A stretch of DNA of 64,000 nt from Ignavibacteria bacterium (GTDB lineage Bacteria; Bacteroidota; Ignavibacteria; Ignavibacteriales; SURF-24): the NCBI GenBank assembly GCA_025612375.1, contig JAAXKN010000019.1, positions 1 to 64,000 of the forward strand. The letters run 5' to 3'. Under the pieces are notes generated by a model. The model searched no databases, had not been told where the DNA came from, and saw only the letters and a list, made by a program, of their open reading frames with translations. Below are positions 55,050-63,046 of this stretch, piece after piece. Positions within the stretch are counted from its first letter, which is position 1. Every line of letters starts with the position of its first letter. The position numbers and the translations under genes are program-made.

Positions 55050-56876
55050 ATGAATATAAGAAAACCATTTACTTCAATATTTAACTTTATTATTGCATCT
55101 ATTATGCTTACGTCACTTCCTGCCTCGGCTAAAACTTACAAGGGGGCTGAGTACAGGACCAAGGAGGCATATACATACGGAAGATTTGAGGTCCGTATGA
55201 AGTCATTTGAGAAGGACGGCCTTCTGGCTTCTTTCTTTACGTACCACGAAATCCAGACTACTGCCGACTGGAATGAAATAGACCTCGAAATCATGGGGCG
55301 CTTCAGCAATAACGTCCAGTTTAATGCAATAACTTCAGGACAGACCAACCACGTGCGCTCAAATTATGTGGAATTCAACCCCTCGCTCGACTTCCATACA
55401 TACGCTTTCGAATGGACGCCGCAGTACGTAAGCTGGTTCGTTGACGGAACTGAGGTTTACAGGCAGACAGGCTCGCACGTCCAGACCATGAATAAAGCAC
55501 AAAAGATTATGATGAACGTCTGGAACCCTGCATACCCAAACTGGGCGGGCGTGCTTAATCCGGCGGCGCTTCCGGCATTTGCATACTACGACTGGGTAAG
55601 CTACTATGCCTATACACCGGGCTCGGGCAGCTACGGAACAGGCAACAACTTCTCGCTTAAATGGAAGGACGACTTTAACTCATGGGACCAGTCGCGCTGG
55701 GAGAAGGCAACTCACACGTGGGATGGAAATAACTGCGACTTTATAACTGACAACGCCGTAATTAAAGACGGCATGCTTATTCTCTGCATTACAGACAGCT
55801 ACCATACGGGCTATACCGATAAGAATACACCCCAGCCCCTCTGGGCCAGACTTGAAGGAAACAAAATTATAGTAAAGTTTTCTGAGGAGGTCGAAAAGAC
55901 CAGCGCTGAATCAGCTTCCAACTATACTTCTGCGGGGCTTACTGTAAGCAGTGCACAACTACTCGAAGACCGCAAAACTGTTGAACTTTCTTTGGGTAGT
56001 TCCGACGCTTCAGTCCAGTCAATAACAGTTGCTAACGTTAAGGACAGGTCCACTGATGCCAACACACTTTTACCCAGAACAATCTCACTCATAAAACAGA
56101 CGCCATTAAGCTTCCCTATAAAAATCAACACTGGCGGAGGAGCTGTTAGCGGATTCCTTGCAGACCAGGAATGGAAGGAAACCTCTGAATACGGATATCA
56201 GGACGGAAGCGTGGATCCTGCTTATCCGCCAACTGGAACTTCAGAGGTCTATAAAAATGCATTGAAAGGGATGGTTTCCTACAAGGTCCGCGTGCCCGAA
56301 GGAAAGTATAACGTAAAACTGATGCTGATGGAGAATTACTTTACTCAGGCGAGCAAAAGAGTTTTTGATGTTTATGTTGAGAATGAAGGACAAGCCTTAA
56401 ACCTGGACTTATATTCTTTAGCCGGAATTAACAGGACTTATGAAAAGGTTTTCAATAGCATCAGTGTCACCGACGGGGTGCTGGACATTTATTTTGCCGC
56501 CAAAACGGATATGGCACAGCTGTACGGACTTGTAGTTGAAAAGGCCTCAACAGATGTCGGGGGAAACAATTTAGAGGAAAGTAACGCAGGGAAACCTGAA
56601 AGCTTTAGTCTTCAGCAGAATTATCCTAATCCCTTTAACGGAATGACAAAAATCAGATTTTCACTTCCCGCCAAAGACAACGTGACTTTTGACGTCTACG
56701 ACCTCCTGGGAAACCTGGTCTATAGAGAGGATCTTGGCCTCAGGGCAAATGGCAGTAATGAGTATCTGTGGAAGGCAGTCCACATGAACGGTAAACCCCT
56801 TTCTTCCGGGGTTTACCTTTATTCAGTTAAGGGAACCGGATACGCTCTTTATAAGAAAATGATACTTCTAAATTAA
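55050..56876 (+). CDS. Circularly permuted GH16 beta-glucanase with malectin-like and T9SS domains
   Basis: The 608-residue secreted enzyme has a signal peptide (about 1-27). A GH16 catalytic jelly-roll follows with the retaining motif NEIDLE: nucleophile Glu76, Asp78, acid/base Glu80. The order is unusual: the mature protein begins with the segment TYKGAEYRTKEAYTYGRFEV that lies in the middle of a Bacillus lichenase. The lichenase N-terminal strands (FNSWDQSRWEKATHTW, DGMLILCIT) come at 209-247. This is the order of the Fibrobacter 1,3-1,4-beta-glucanase, a known natural permutant. An Ig-like domain (265-350), a malectin-like domain (365-505) and a T9SS sorting domain follow. Mixed-linkage or laminarin-type glucan is likely. 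Confidence 0.9.
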   Translation: MNIRKPFTSIFNFIIASIMLTSLPASAKTYKGAEYRTKEAYTYGRFEVRMKSFEKDGLLASFFTYHEIQTTADWNEIDLEIMGRFSNNVQFNAITSGQTNHVRSNYVEFNPSLDFHTYAFEWTPQYVSWFVDGTEVYRQTGSHVQTMNKAQKIMMNVWNPAYPNWAGVLNPAALPAFAYYDWVSYYAYTPGSGSYGTGNNFSLKWKDDFNSWDQSRWEKATHTWDGNNCDFITDNAVIKDGMLILCITDSYHTGYTDKNTPQPLWARLEGNKIIVKFSEEVEKTSAESASNYTSAGLTVSSAQLLEDRKTVELSLGSSDASVQSITVANVKDRSTDANTLLPRTISLIKQTPLSFPIKINTGGGAVSGFLADQEWKETSEYGYQDGSVDPAYPPTGTSEVYKNALKGMVSYKVRVPEGKYNVKLMLMENYFTQASKRVFDVYVENEGQALNLDLYSLAGINRTYEKVFNSISVTDGVLDIYFAAKTDMAQLYGLVVEKASTDVGGNNLEESNAGKPESFSLQQNYPNPFNGMTKIRFSLPAKDNVTFDVYDLLGNLVYREDLGLRANGSNEYLWKAVHMNGKPLSSGVYLYSVKGTGYALYKKMILLN

Positions 56877-56892
56877 ACGTCGAACGTTGAAC

Positions 56893-57999
56893 CTAAAACT
56901 CCCCCCACACTATCACCGCCTTTATCTCATCAGGGGAATGTTTTTTCATCACGTTCTCAAAGTTTTCATATTTCACCTTGTGGGTTATTAACTGGCTTAG
57001 TTCCCCGGGCCACCTGGTGTTGGCACTGACTAAATCGTCTATTGCCATTTGGTAGTGATGTATGCTTGCATTCACGCTTCCTAAGATGACATGATTCATC
57101 AGCACCATCTGCCGCATAATCCTGCTTCCAAGAACTGAAACCGGGCGGTCCCCGCCCGGAATTCCTGTAAGCACATAAACGCCGTTAATACCCAGAACGT
57201 CCATTAGCTCAAACTCCAGCTTTGCAATTCCCGTTGCCTCTGCAATGATATCCATCGGACGGTAAGTCTCGTCAATTTTTGTGGTCTCAACTTTACGGCC
57301 GTCTATATACTTTCCGCCAATTGCCTTTAGAAGAGCGGGCCTGTGAGTGTTTTCATCAACAATGTCAAGCCCGTAGACATTTGCGCCCCTGAGTGTGAGT
57401 ATAAAAGAGGCCAGGAGCCCTATAGGGCCCAGTCCTGCTACAAGCGCATTCTTCCCCTTGATCCAGTCTGTAACGTCCTTCTCCGGAAGCCTGGAGGCCT
57501 GAATAAGAAGCAGTTCATCGATTGCCTTTTCAACTACAGACATAGGCTCGGTAAGAACTCCGATATGCCTGATCTCACCGGGCACCTTAACAATAAATTC
57601 CTCATCGTCAACAACAAATTCTGCCTGGTATCCGTCGAGCTCTTTAATTCCCCTTTCTTTATACTTTCCCGTGTAGCACATGTCGCTTCTTCCATGCAGG
57701 CAGGGATAACACTCCCGGCACGGCCGGCGCACCATAAAAAGGGCGTAGTCGCCTTGCCTGACGGAACTGACCGAGCTCCCGCATTCAACTACACGCCCAA
57801 GCATCTCATGGCCTATTATAAGCCTGCTCTGACCTTCCGGGGCGTCCGCCCTCCCGCCCGAGACTTCTTCACGGTCCGTGCCGCAGATGCCGACGTTTAG
57901 GACCTGAAGCCTGACCTCGTGGGGATTTGTGATTTTAGGCTCCGGGACGTCAATTAGTTCCGGATCCCCTTTGCCTGGTGTTATTGCTATTGCTTTCAT
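56893..57999 (-). CDS. Zinc-dependent glucose dehydrogenase (MDR family)
   Basis: The 368-residue medium-chain dehydrogenase is of the archaeal/GDH type, oxidising aldoses to lactones with NAD(P)+ in the cytoplasm. Catalytic-zinc ligands: Cys39 (in GICGTD) and His64-Glu65 (IIGHEM). A structural zinc site has Cys94, Cys97, Cys100 and Cys108. The nucleotide-binding fold begins at LVAGLGPIGLLASF, followed by the dinucleotide-binding strand VYGLDI. It converges with the GH16 gene (16 bases between stops) and follows the GH15 gene by nine bases on the same strand, so glucose released by GH15 may be oxidised by it. Confidence 0.88.
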   Translation of the reverse strand: MKAIAITPGKGDPELIDVPEPKITNPHEVRLQVLNVGICGTDREEVSGGRADAPEGQSRLIIGHEMLGRVVECGSSVSSVRQGDYALFMVRRPCRECYPCLHGRSDMCYTGKYKERGIKELDGYQAEFVVDDEEFIVKVPGEIRHIGVLTEPMSVVEKAIDELLLIQASRLPEKDVTDWIKGKNALVAGLGPIGLLASFILTLRGANVYGLDIVDENTHRPALLKAIGGKYIDGRKVETTKIDETYRPMDIIAEATGIAKLEFELMDVLGINGVYVLTGIPGGDRPVSVLGSRIMRQMVLMNHVILGSVNASIHHYQMAIDDLVSANTRWPGELSQLITHKVKYENFENVMKKHSPDEIKAVIVWGEF

Positions 58000-58008
58000 A
58001 GGTAATGC

Positions 58009-59835
58009 TTAATAATGGTTCGGATTCTGTTTGTTCCTCTGGTCGTTAAGCTGGCTGTTCAGGTTTAGTGCCGCACTAATGAGCCCGAGGTGTGTAAATG
58101 CCTGCGGAAAATTCCCAAGGTGCTCCGCCTGAAAGCCCAGCTGTTCGGCATAAAGCCCGAGGTGGTTGGCGTAGCCTATCATCTTTTCAAAATAAAGCCT
58201 TGCCTTCTGAAGGTCACCCGCCCTCGAGAGGCATTCGATGTACCAGAATGTGCACATGGAAAACGTCCCTTCCCCGCTTTTAAGCCCGTCCGGGGCGGCT
58301 TCTGTATGCCTGTAGCGGAAGACGAGTGAATCTGAAACGAGTTCCTTTTCAATTTCCTTCAGCGTGGAAAGCCACATCGGATCCTTGGAGCTTATAAATC
58401 TCATAAGAGGCATGAGCAGTGCCGCGGCGTCAACCGTATCGGCGCCCTTGTACTGCACAAAAGCTTTCAGCTTGTCGCTCCAGAAATCTGTAAAAATGCT
58501 GTTGAATATCTTGTCCCTTTCCTCCACCCAGCGCCCGGACAAGGGAAAAGACCTCATGCGGGCCAGTTTTATCGCGCGGTCGAAGGCAACCCAGCACATG
58601 AGCCTGGAATAAAGGAAATGCCTCTTGCCTCCCCTGACCTCCCAGATCCCCTCGTCCTTCTTCTGCCAGTTGTCAGAGAGCCAGTTGATCTGACTGACCA
58701 GGTCGTTCCAGAAATTGTATGATATCGGCTCGCCGTACTTGTTGAAAAGGTACACTGAATCCATGAGCTCGCCGTAAATATCAAGCTGCACCTGCTTATA
58801 TGCGTTGTTGCCGATTCTGACGGGGGAGGACTTTTTGTATCCTACCAGGTTATGAAGTATCTTTTCATCCGGCGTGTTTTCACCCGCAATTGTATGCATG
58901 AGGCCCAGGTAGCCCGCGTTGCCGATGTCCTGGCACTCCTTTTCAACCCACTTCATAAATGCGCCGGCTTCCTTGGTGTAACCCAGGTTGATCAGTGTGT
59001 ATATCGTAAATGAGGCATCACGTATCCACGTGTAGCGGTAGTCCCAGTTCCTTTCACCCCCGATTGCCTCCGGCAGGCTGAATGTGGGCGAGGCAACAAG
59101 AGAACCGTAGCGGCAGCTCGTCATGAGCTTCAAAACCAGCGTGGAACGGTTGACAATTTCCTGCCATCGCCCCGTATATTTGGATTCGGCAATCCAGTCC
59201 TTCCAGTAGTTCATTGTCTCATAAAGGTTTTCTGTAATGAACTGCCCTAAGTCGCCTATCTCTATGGCCCCTTTTCTAACAAACTGCAGTATGAAATCGG
59301 CAGTCTCTCCCGTCCTGAGCGTAAATTGGGCATGCCCGTCGCCGTTTTGAATTTTCATCGGGACAGTGCTTAAAAGCCTGAGGACCGTATTATCCTCCCC
59401 CTGGCTTCGGAAGACTATGGTGTTCTTGCTTATTTCTGCCTTGTGCTCAGATCGGGCGTAGTTAAACCTCGGGCTGCATTTCATTGTAAACGACAGCTCC
59501 CCTCTTACCGCGGTTACTCTCCTTATGAGGATATGCCCCTTGAAGAGCTCTTCTATGGGCATGAAGTCCGTAATCTCACCAACGCCGTCAAAAGACAAAA
59601 AACGGGTCAGAAGGACATTGGTATCGGGTATGTAAAGCTGCTTGTTTTTTACGTTGTCCAGCTGGGGATTTATGGAAAAACTTCCTCCTTTTTCGGCATC
59701 CAGCATGGCCGCAAATACGCTCGGGGAATCAAAGTCAGGAAAGCACATAAAATCAATTGAGCCGTTAAGTCCAACCAGGGCAACTGTATTTAGGTCTCCA
59801 ATGATCCCATAGTTTTCAATCGGTTGATAATTCAT
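58009..59835 (-). CDS. GH15-family glucoamylase/trehalase-type enzyme
   Basis: The 608-residue protein starts at ATG 59835 (MNYQPIENYG...), since AAAGGA lies ten bases upstream; an earlier GTG frame start would place this site inside the gene. The first 230 residues form the N-terminal beta-sandwich (YGIIGDLNTVALVGLNGSIDFMCFP). The (alpha/alpha)6 barrel follows with NWDYRYTWIRDASFTIYTL, the general acid in FMKWVEKE, and the C-terminal acidic segment ASP-rich EGTFSMCTFWYIE, as in GH15. No signal peptide, so it is cytoplasmic. GH15 enzymes of this kind act on starch-type oligosaccharides or trehalose. The neighbouring genes are a glycosyltransferase-like protein and a glucose dehydrogenase. Confidence 0.9.
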   Translation of the reverse strand: MNYQPIENYGIIGDLNTVALVGLNGSIDFMCFPDFDSPSVFAAMLDAEKGGSFSINPQLDNVKNKQLYIPDTNVLLTRFLSFDGVGEITDFMPIEELFKGHILIRRVTAVRGELSFTMKCSPRFNYARSEHKAEISKNTIVFRSQGEDNTVLRLLSTVPMKIQNGDGHAQFTLRTGETADFILQFVRKGAIEIGDLGQFITENLYETMNYWKDWIAESKYTGRWQEIVNRSTLVLKLMTSCRYGSLVASPTFSLPEAIGGERNWDYRYTWIRDASFTIYTLINLGYTKEAGAFMKWVEKECQDIGNAGYLGLMHTIAGENTPDEKILHNLVGYKKSSPVRIGNNAYKQVQLDIYGELMDSVYLFNKYGEPISYNFWNDLVSQINWLSDNWQKKDEGIWEVRGGKRHFLYSRLMCWVAFDRAIKLARMRSFPLSGRWVEERDKIFNSIFTDFWSDKLKAFVQYKGADTVDAAALLMPLMRFISSKDPMWLSTLKEIEKELVSDSLVFRYRHTEAAPDGLKSGEGTFSMCTFWYIECLSRAGDLQKARLYFEKMIGYANHLGLYAEQLGFQAEHLGNFPQAFTHLGLISAALNLNSQLNDQRNKQNPNHY

Positions 59836-59863
59836 AATCACATTATCCTTTAACACCTGTTAC

Positions 59864-60892
59864 TCAGTTCTTTTCAGTCTTCCTGTTCCCTTCCAGAAGT
59901 TTTACCTTAATCGGGCCCTTAATATGGTAGCTCCTGCTTTTCTTTTTCAACGAGTTTGCAAACGATGGATGCCCTCCCGGCCTGAGCAGCCAGAACAGGG
60001 TTTTATAATGGCAAAGTATCCTCTCCATAAGCCAGGCCGGTGCGGCAAATGAAAGCCTGAGAGGAAAGAACCTCCGGCCGCCTCTGAAGCACCCGAGAAA
60101 TGCAATCGTAACGGCACTTATTATCACTGCCGCACAATAAAATAAAAATGCTCGCGTTCCGAAGAAGAACTGCAGCAGAATACCCATGGGAATTAAAAGC
60201 AGAAATATGCATGGCCTGAGGCTGAAGCTGAAATTTTTATACGTCTCCCTGAAGCACTTCATGCACCATTCATTGAACGGCGGAGAGTTCTTTTGAATGA
60301 GAAAGTCGAGCGCAAAGCAGACTTTCGCCTGGTGCATGATGAACTGCCTCGTAATGTCTTCTGTCTGATCGAAAGCCTTGTCCTTACGGCTGCAGAACTT
60401 GTGGAATGTGGAACTTAAAAATCCAATGGTCTCAGGAGAGTCCCCTCCGGGGAAAATGGTACGGTTGATGAGTATTCCGGCAGATTCAACCTGGCTCCAC
60501 CAGTTGAGGGGAAAAAGGTAGTTCTGCGGGCGTACAAGCTCAAAATGCTCCAGAAGCTCGCACATACGGAGAACGTCATCCGGCGTATACCTGACTTTTT
60601 CCGAGGCGGCTATAATTTTCTGGCCGCCCGCAAGGGCCGCTCCCGTATAAATGCTGTTTACATAAGTGCTCGCAGAGCGATACCTGGAATCTATTTTGAC
60701 GTGCCTGCAGAGGTTGAACCATGCACCCTCGTGAGCGGCATAGACTTCAAGCGGCGAACCGTCCACAACTATTACATCGCATCCGGCAGAGTTAAGCAGG
60801 GCCAGGTAATCGGAAATTTCCTGTATATCAGCTCCCTGGGGAACTGCCCTCTGAATGGTGAAAATATAAGTGCAATGCTTTCTCTGCCCCAT
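59864..60892 (-). CDS. Glycosyltransferase family 2-like membrane protein
   Basis: The 342-residue protein has an N-terminal GT-A-like domain (about 1-200: VIVVDGSPLEVY, then KIIAASEKVRYTPDDVLRM) and two or three hydrophobic helices at 225-270 (PCIFLLLIPMGILLQFFF, FLFYCAAVIISAVTIAF), with a basic C-terminal tail. The DxD is not obvious; the EKVRYTPDD region is where it would be expected. It ends 28 bases before the GH15 start. The combination of such a transferase with GH15 and glucose dehydrogenase recurs in other bacteria in my recollection, but the glycan made is unknown. Confidence 0.6.
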   Translation of the reverse strand: MGQRKHCTYIFTIQRAVPQGADIQEISDYLALLNSAGCDVIVVDGSPLEVYAAHEGAWFNLCRHVKIDSRYRSASTYVNSIYTGAALAGGQKIIAASEKVRYTPDDVLRMCELLEHFELVRPQNYLFPLNWWSQVESAGILINRTIFPGGDSPETIGFLSSTFHKFCSRKDKAFDQTEDITRQFIMHQAKVCFALDFLIQKNSPPFNEWCMKCFRETYKNFSFSLRPCIFLLLIPMGILLQFFFGTRAFLFYCAAVIISAVTIAFLGCFRGGRRFFPLRLSFAAPAWLMERILCHYKTLFWLLRPGGHPSFANSLKKKSRSYHIKGPIKVKLLEGNRKTEKN

Positions 60893-61104
60893 ATAAAACC
60901 CGCCAGAAGCCTTTATAATGTCGTAATATCAATACCCATATAATTATATAATAGTAAATTCAGCTATTTCGGCAAGTCATACAAAATTACAGTGCTCCAA
61001 AGCAACAGCCTGTTTTGAAATTTTCCATGGAAGAGGCCGCCTATTTGAATTGTAATTAACTGAAATTATTGAAAATATAGATTAACAAACTTTTAAGGTG
61101 CAAT

Positions 61105-61293
61105 ATGAAAGCAGAAAACATAAAAGAAAAAGCTTTAAGGCAGTTCCTCCAGGTGCCGGAGCCGCCCGAACCGGGGCCCGAGCCGCAGCCAGAGCCCGAG
61201 CCGCCGGCGCCTGAGACTATACCCGATCCCTCTCCATACCCCGAACCCGGCCCTAACCCGGGTCCTGAGCCATCTCCCAATCCTCAGGCATAA
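61105..61293 (+). CDS. Small proline/glutamate-rich protein (62 aa)
   Basis: ATG 61105 has AAGGTG five bases upstream. After a helical N-terminus (MKAENIKEKALRQFLQVP), residues 20-62 are nearly all Pro, Glu, Gly and Ser in loose P-E-P and P-N-P units. There is no signal peptide, so export is uncertain. The complementary strand has a Gly-rich frame, which I take as a shadow. Function unknown; it might be an extended spacer-like or anchoring peptide. It stands alone before the LacI operator region. Confidence 0.55.
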   Translation: MKAENIKEKALRQFLQVPEPPEPGPEPQPEPEPPAPETIPDPSPYPEPGPNPGPEPSPNPQA

Positions 61294-61360
61294 ATAGCCG
61301 GGTAAAACTTGGGCCTAAGGCAGGGAATAAATTTTTTCCGGATATTTCTGAAAAAAGCAC

Positions 61361-61389
61361 TTGACATATTCAAGCTTTCAGATTATTTT
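61361..61389 (+). promoter_or_regulatory. Sigma-70-type promoter upstream of the LacI gene
   Basis: TTGACA (61361-61366) and TATTTT (61384-61389) with a 17-base spacer. The first operator begins seven bases after the -10, so a bound repressor would block initiation. Confidence 0.65.
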
Positions 61390-61396
61390 GACATCA

Positions 61397-61422
61397 GGGT
61401 TGCACAAACGTTTGTGCAACCC
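61397..61422. promoter_or_regulatory. Perfect LacI-family operator 1
   Basis: A 26-bp perfect palindrome with the 20-bp core TTGCACAAACGTTTGTGCAA. The centre AAACGTTT is typical of LacI-family sites. It overlaps the expected transcription start of the promoter at 61361. Confidence 0.85.
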
Positions 61423-61440
61423 CGGTAATTTACCGGTTTT
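61422..61440 (+). terminator. CCGGTAA hairpin with T-run (possible attenuator)
   Basis: CCGGTAA (61422-61428) and TTACCGG (61430-61436) pair around a single base in linear terms, in practice a short hairpin, followed by TTTT. It lies just downstream of operator 1 and would end or pause transcription soon after initiation. Confidence 0.35.
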
Positions 61441-61637
61441 ATGTTTGTTCTTCATACTGTGGCTGAAGAAAGCAGCATTCGTAAATGGACGGAAGTAAAG
61501 GCTCTTTTTATATCCTGAAAACGTTAAAAACCTTTGTTTTTGCCGAAAAAAGGCTTTCTTGAGCAATTTCCCCCTCTTTTAATGTTAATTTGAGAAATTT
61601 GATTCTGAATAATTGCTGAGGACTTGACTGATCTGAA

Positions 61638-61659
61638 TTTGCACAAACGTTTGTGCAAA
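61638..61659. promoter_or_regulatory. Perfect LacI-family operator 2
   Basis: A 22-bp palindrome with the same 20-bp core as operator 1, 63 bases before the LacI start codon and 239 bp from operator 1 centre to centre. Looping between the two is possible. Confidence 0.85.
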
Positions 61660-61721
61660 ACCCGTTTGAAAGTAATTTCTGGAAGATTTTTTCAACATAA
61701 TTTAATTGAGAGCTGCCTATA

Positions 61722-62744
61722 ATGCTTGTTACATTGAATGACATTGCGCTGAAATCGGGCGTTTCTATTACTACTGTCTCCCGTGTCCTTAATAATAAAC
61801 ACGAGAAATACCGCATCAGTACGGAAACCAAGAAAAATGTGCTCAAAGCAGCCAAGGACCTCAAATACCGCCCAAATGAACTCGCTCGCGGGCTCAGACT
61901 TAAAAAAACCCATACCGTAGGACTAGTGGTACCCGACATTTCAAACCCCTTCTTTGCTTACATCACTCACACGATCCAATCCTATATGTACCAGTTGGGC
62001 TACAGTCTTATTATATGTGTTACTAATGAAAATATTGAAACCGAAATCAGGCAGATAGACCTCCTGAGAAGCAAGGGCGTCGATGGCTATATCATCATGC
62101 CCGTTGGCCAGAAGGCAGATCATCTGCAGGAACTCTTAAGTTATAATAAACCTCTTGTTCTTCTTGACCGCTGCCTTGAAGATATGAACGCTAACGCAGT
62201 GGTCGTGGATAACTATGCCGGAGCTTATAAGGCTACTGAACATTTAATTGAGAACGGACACAGGCGTATTGCCATTGTCCAGGGCTTGCTGAATACCTAT
62301 ACAAATAACGCACGCCTGAATGGATACAAGGATGCCCTTAAGGACCATAATATACCCATTCAGGAACGCTACATTGTGGGTAACGACTTCAGGAAGGAAA
62401 ACGGATACATTGAGACTAAACTGCTCTTAAGTTTAACCGATCCCCCGTCTGCAATATTCACGACGAGCGACCTGATTACTTTAGGAGCAATGCAGGCGAT
62501 CTTCGAAGAAAAATGCACAATCCCCGACGACATTTCTATAGTTGCCTTCGACGATATCGACTTTGCCCCTTACCTGGTCTCCCCGCTTACGGTTATCAGA
62601 CAGCCCAAGGAACTCATGGGTGAAGTAGCTGTCAAACTCCTTAACGAGGAGATGAAAGCAAAAGGCAAAAAAGATAAAAAGAGAATCGTGCTGATGCCGG
62701 AACTGGTTGTCAGAAAATCAGTGCGTAATATCCTGAGTAATTGA
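61722..62744 (+). CDS. LacI-family transcriptional regulator
   Basis: The 340-residue regulator has an N-terminal LacI helix-turn-helix (residues 3-25, TLNDIALKSGVSITTVSRVLNN) with the hinge LARGLRLKK, and a C-terminal periplasmic-binding-protein-like domain (60-335, VGLVVPDISNPFFAYI, DSLL-type dimer interface) that binds a sugar effector. Two identical perfect palindromes upstream suggest that it represses its own transcription. The solute-binding lipoprotein gene that starts 302 bases downstream is a likely additional target. Effector unknown. Confidence 0.93.
   Translation: MLVTLNDIALKSGVSITTVSRVLNNKHEKYRISTETKKNVLKAAKDLKYRPNELARGLRLKKTHTVGLVVPDISNPFFAYITHTIQSYMYQLGYSLIICVTNENIETEIRQIDLLRSKGVDGYIIMPVGQKADHLQELLSYNKPLVLLDRCLEDMNANAVVVDNYAGAYKATEHLIENGHRRIAIVQGLLNTYTNNARLNGYKDALKDHNIPIQERYIVGNDFRKENGYIETKLLLSLTDPPSAIFTTSDLITLGAMQAIFEEKCTIPDDISIVAFDDIDFAPYLVSPLTVIRQPKELMGEVAVKLLNEEMKAKGKKDKKRIVLMPELVVRKSVRNILSN

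Positions 62745-63046
<302 letters not shown>

Larger units (their letters stand above)
61294..61721. other. Regulatory region upstream of the LacI gene
   Basis: This 428-base region holds a TTGACA/TATTTT promoter, two perfect LacI-type operators 239 bp apart and a CCGGTAA hairpin. No gene was found in it. Confidence 0.75.

Noticed and set aside
61056-61280. Gly/Ser-rich antisense frame opposite the Pro/Glu-rich protein
   Set aside because: It is the mirror of the Pro/Glu codons (GGC/CCG); the plus-strand frame has the better ribosome binding site.
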